Origin: JBBRHF01 sp038223055
GTDB taxonomy: Bacteria; Actinomycetota; Actinomycetes; JACCUZ01
NCBI GenBank assembly: GCA_038223055.1
Contig: JBBRHF010000200.1
Span: 1 to 7,155 of the forward strand
Reading direction: 5' to 3'
Length of the DNA: 7,155 bases
The position numbers and the translations under genes are program-made. Positions within the stretch are counted from its first letter, which is position 1; the number at the start of each line of letters is the position of its first letter. Shown here one piece after another: positions 5,262-7,155 of this stretch. A model generated the notes under the pieces. It was not told the origin of the DNA, ran no database searches, and saw nothing but the letters and a program-made list of their open reading frames with translations.

Positions 5262-7088
5262 TCAGGCGTCGGCGATCTCGCAGATCACGGCGCCCTGGAT
5301 CACGATGGCACCCACTTCTGCCGTCAACCCGGTGACCACGCCAGCCTTGTGGGCGGCGATCGGCTGCTCCATCTTCATCGCCTCGAGCACGACGACGAGA
5401 TCCCCCGCGGCGACCTGCTGGCCCTCGCCGGCCACCAGTTTCACGATCGTGCCCTGCATCGGGCTGACCAGCGCGTCTCCCCCCGGGGGGCCACCGCCCT
5501 TCGTGGCTCCTCGGCGCCCGGTCGGAGCCGACTTCCCGGCACTGCGGGTGGCCGCCGTACGACCCGTGGCCGCCGTGCGACCCGCTCCCGCAGTGCGACC
5601 GGCGACCGCCGTTCGCCCGGCGCCGGTGACACCCAGCCCCGGCGGCAAGATGACCTCGAGGCGGCGCCCGCCGACCTCGACCACCACCCGTTCCCGAGGT
5701 CCCAGGCCGTCTGGCGCCTCGGCGGCCTCAGCGCTGAAGGGCGGGATGGTGTTGTCGAATTCGGTCTCGATCCAGCGCGTGTGGACCGTGAACGGGGCAG
5801 CGCAAAACGCCTCGTCCCGCACCACCGCGCGATGGAACGGGATGACGGTCGCCATGCCCTCGACCACGAACTCGTCCAGCGCCCGACGGGAGCGCTCGAT
5901 GGCCTCCCGCCGGGTGGCGCCGGTGACGATGAGCTTGGCGAGCAATGAGTCAAAGCCGCCGCCGATGACGCTTCCGGCTTCGACCCCGGTGTCGACCCGG
6001 ACCCCCGGACCACCCGGGATGCGCCATCCGCTGACGACCCCCGGGGCGGGCAGGAAGCCGCGACCCGCGTCCTCGCCATTGATGCGGAACTCGATCGAGT
6101 GGCCCCGCGCCACCGGGTCGGCGTAGCCGATCTCCTCGCCGTCGGCGATGCGCAATTGCTCGCGGACGAGGTCGACGCCGCTGACCTCCTCAGTCACCGG
6201 GTGCTCGACCTGCAAGCGCGTGTTGACCTCGAGGAACGACACCGTGCCGTCGACACCGACCAGGAACTCGCAGGTGCCGGCGCCGACGTAGCGCGCCTCG
6301 CGCAGGATCGCCTTGGAGGCGCGGTAGATCTCGGCGTTCTGCTCATCGGTGAGAAACGGTGCGGGCGCCTCCTCGACGAGCTTCTGGTGCCGCCGCTGCA
6401 ACGAGCAGTCACGGGTCGAGACGACGACGACGTTGCCCCTCTCGTCGGCGAGACACTGGGTCTCGACGTGGCGCGGCTTGTCGAGGTAGCGCTCCACGAA
6501 GCACTCACCCCGACCGAATGCGGCGACGGCCTCGCGCACGGCGGAGTCGAACAGTTCCGGGATCTCCTCGATCGTGCGGGCGACCTTCAGGCCGCGACCG
6601 CCACCGCCGTAGGCCGCCTTGATCGCGACCGGCAGGCCGTTCTCCGTCGCGAACGCCACGATTTCCTGGGCGTCGACCGCCGGTTCGGAGGTGCCCGCGA
6701 CGAGCGGGGCGCCGGCCCGCTTGGCGATGTGGCGCGCCTGCACCTTGTCGCCGAGGGCGTCGATGGCGCTCGGCGGCGGGCCGATCCAGCGGTGCCCGGC
6801 ATCGATCACGGCCTGGGCGAAGGCGGCGTTCTCGGCCAGGAAGCCGTAGCCGGGGTGCACCGCGTCGGCGCCCGAGCGCGCGGCTAGGGCCAGGATCTTG
6901 TCGATGGCGAGATAGGTCTCGGCCGCAGTGGTCCCATCCAGCGCGAACGCCTCGTCGGCCAGCTGGACGTGCAGCGCGTCACAGTCGGGGTCGGCGTAGA
7001 CCGCGACGCTGGTGAGGCCGGCGTCACGGCAGGCCCGAGCGATGCGTACGGCGATCTCTCCCCGGTTGGCGATGAGCACCTTTCGCAC
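5262..7088 (-). CDS. Acetyl-/propionyl-CoA carboxylase alpha subunit (biotin carboxylase plus biotin carrier)
   Basis: This 608-residue cytosolic subunit carboxylates biotin using ATP and bicarbonate. A separate beta subunit then transfers CO2 to acetyl- or propionyl-CoA for fatty acid, mycolate or polyketide precursors. Residues 1-445 are the biotin carboxylase: MRKVLIANRGEIAVR at the N-terminus, ATP-grasp loop GGGGRG at 161-166, and catalytic EVNTRLQVEHPVTE at 287-300. A linker of about 488-533 carries four GRTAxx hexapeptides. Residues 538-608 are the biotinyl domain with EAMKMEQP at 569-576; Lys572 is the biotinylation site. All key residues are present, and the length suits the actinobacterial AccA2/AccA3 type (about 590-600). 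Start is GTG at 7088, because MRKVLIANRGEI matches the canonical N-terminus; no Shine-Dalgarno precedes it. No beta or epsilon subunit lies in the window, so substrate choice cannot be read from context. Confidence 0.96.
   Translation of the reverse strand: MRKVLIANRGEIAVRIARACRDAGLTSVAVYADPDCDALHVQLADEAFALDGTTAAETYLAIDKILALAARSGADAVHPGYGFLAENAAFAQAVIDAGHRWIGPPPSAIDALGDKVQARHIAKRAGAPLVAGTSEPAVDAQEIVAFATENGLPVAIKAAYGGGGRGLKVARTIEEIPELFDSAVREAVAAFGRGECFVERYLDKPRHVETQCLADERGNVVVVSTRDCSLQRRHQKLVEEAPAPFLTDEQNAEIYRASKAILREARYVGAGTCEFLVGVDGTVSFLEVNTRLQVEHPVTEEVSGVDLVREQLRIADGEEIGYADPVARGHSIEFRINGEDAGRGFLPAPGVVSGWRIPGGPGVRVDTGVEAGSVIGGGFDSLLAKLIVTGATRREAIERSRRALDEFVVEGMATVIPFHRAVVRDEAFCAAPFTVHTRWIETEFDNTIPPFSAEAAEAPDGLGPRERVVVEVGGRRLEVILPPGLGVTGAGRTAVAGRTAGAGRTAATGRTAATRSAGKSAPTGRRGATKGGGPPGGDALVSPMQGTIVKLVAGEGQQVAAGDLVVVLEAMKMEQPIAAHKAGVVTGLTAEVGAIVIQGAVICEIADA
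5547..5618 (-). repeat. Four tandem GRTAxx hexapeptide repeats in the carboxylase linker
   Basis: GRTA recurs at residues 491, 497, 503 and 509, an exact six-residue period (18 bp), as GRTAVA, GRTAGA, GRTAAT, GRTAAT. Synonymous differences between the units show the array is not brand-new. It lies between the biotin carboxylase and biotin carrier domains, where related proteins have Ala/Pro-rich flexible linkers. It probably acts as a flexible, positively charged tether. Confidence 0.85.
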
Positions 7089-7094
7089 GGAGCA

Positions 7095-7100
7095 ATGATC
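7095..7100 (-). promoter_or_regulatory. Possible -10 element of the carboxylase alpha subunit gene
   Basis: GATCAT, read on the minus strand, ends 6 bases before the GTG at 7088. It keeps the conserved A2 and T6 of the actinobacterial -10 (TAnnnT) but not T1. No Shine-Dalgarno lies between it and the start, so a leaderless transcript is possible. No -35 is evident. Weak on its own, but it repeats the arrangement seen at the other two genes that lack a Shine-Dalgarno. Confidence 0.3.
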
Positions 7101-7155
7101 GGAACCTGTGGATGGCCCCTCGGCCGGGTGACGTGAAGGAGCGCACCTTCCCGAG

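Noticed and set aside
7112..7155. Open frame starting ATG 7112 (MAPRPGDVKERTFP...) running off the right edge
   Set aside because: Only 14 codons are visible, with no ribosome binding site and no recognisable motif. It could be the start of a divergent gene but cannot be supported from this window.

Overview
The window is chromosomal-type DNA of a very GC-rich bacterium. Codons end almost always in G or C, five of the six genes start with GTG, and the gene families match Actinomycetota (Streptomyces, mycobacteria, Propionibacteriales and relatives). From memory, the set phospho-sugar mutase, purine nucleoside phosphorylase, gamma-glutamylcyclotransferase-like protein, LpdA-type flavoprotein and acyl-CoA carboxylase alpha subunit is a recurrent neighbourhood there. 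The genus cannot be fixed by eye.

Layout, left to right. 1-2536, minus strand: a tight three-gene operon transcribed leftwards. A GGCT/AIG2-like protein (2081-2536) overlaps purine nucleoside phosphorylase (1245-2084) by 4 bp, which overlaps a phospho-sugar mutase (1-1248) by 4 bp. The mutase runs off the left edge. Its family similarity stops near base 193, and the same frame then reads into a Cys-x2-Cys zinc ribbon that does not belong to this family. 2537-2588: a 52-bp divergent promoter region. 2589-3998, plus strand: an LpdA-like FAD/NAD(P)H quinone dehydrogenase without the lipoamide dehydrogenase disulfide. 3999-4060: a short convergent gap. 4061-4909, minus strand: a membrane-anchored protein of unknown function with a 65-residue Gly/Asp/Ser/Phe/Trp tail. 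4910-5261: about 350 bp without a convincing gene, holding a possible terminator and an ATTG-rich patch. 5262-7088, minus strand: the biotinylated alpha subunit of an acetyl/propionyl-CoA carboxylase. 7089-7155: its upstream region.

The operon suggests nucleoside salvage. PNP cleaves purine nucleosides to base plus (deoxy)ribose-1-phosphate, and the mutase, of the PGM2/PMM type, could convert that sugar phosphate to the 5-phosphate. The carboxylase feeds malonyl-/methylmalonyl-CoA synthesis, and its beta subunit is not in the window. LpdA-like enzymes act in quinone and redox metabolism.

Most of the window is conventional core metabolism, and I do not see a new multi-gene system. The points that merit a second look are the mutase/zinc-ribbon junction at the left end, the repeat-built Gly-rich membrane protein, the hexapeptide-repeat linker in the carboxylase, and a shared leaderless-promoter layout before three genes.
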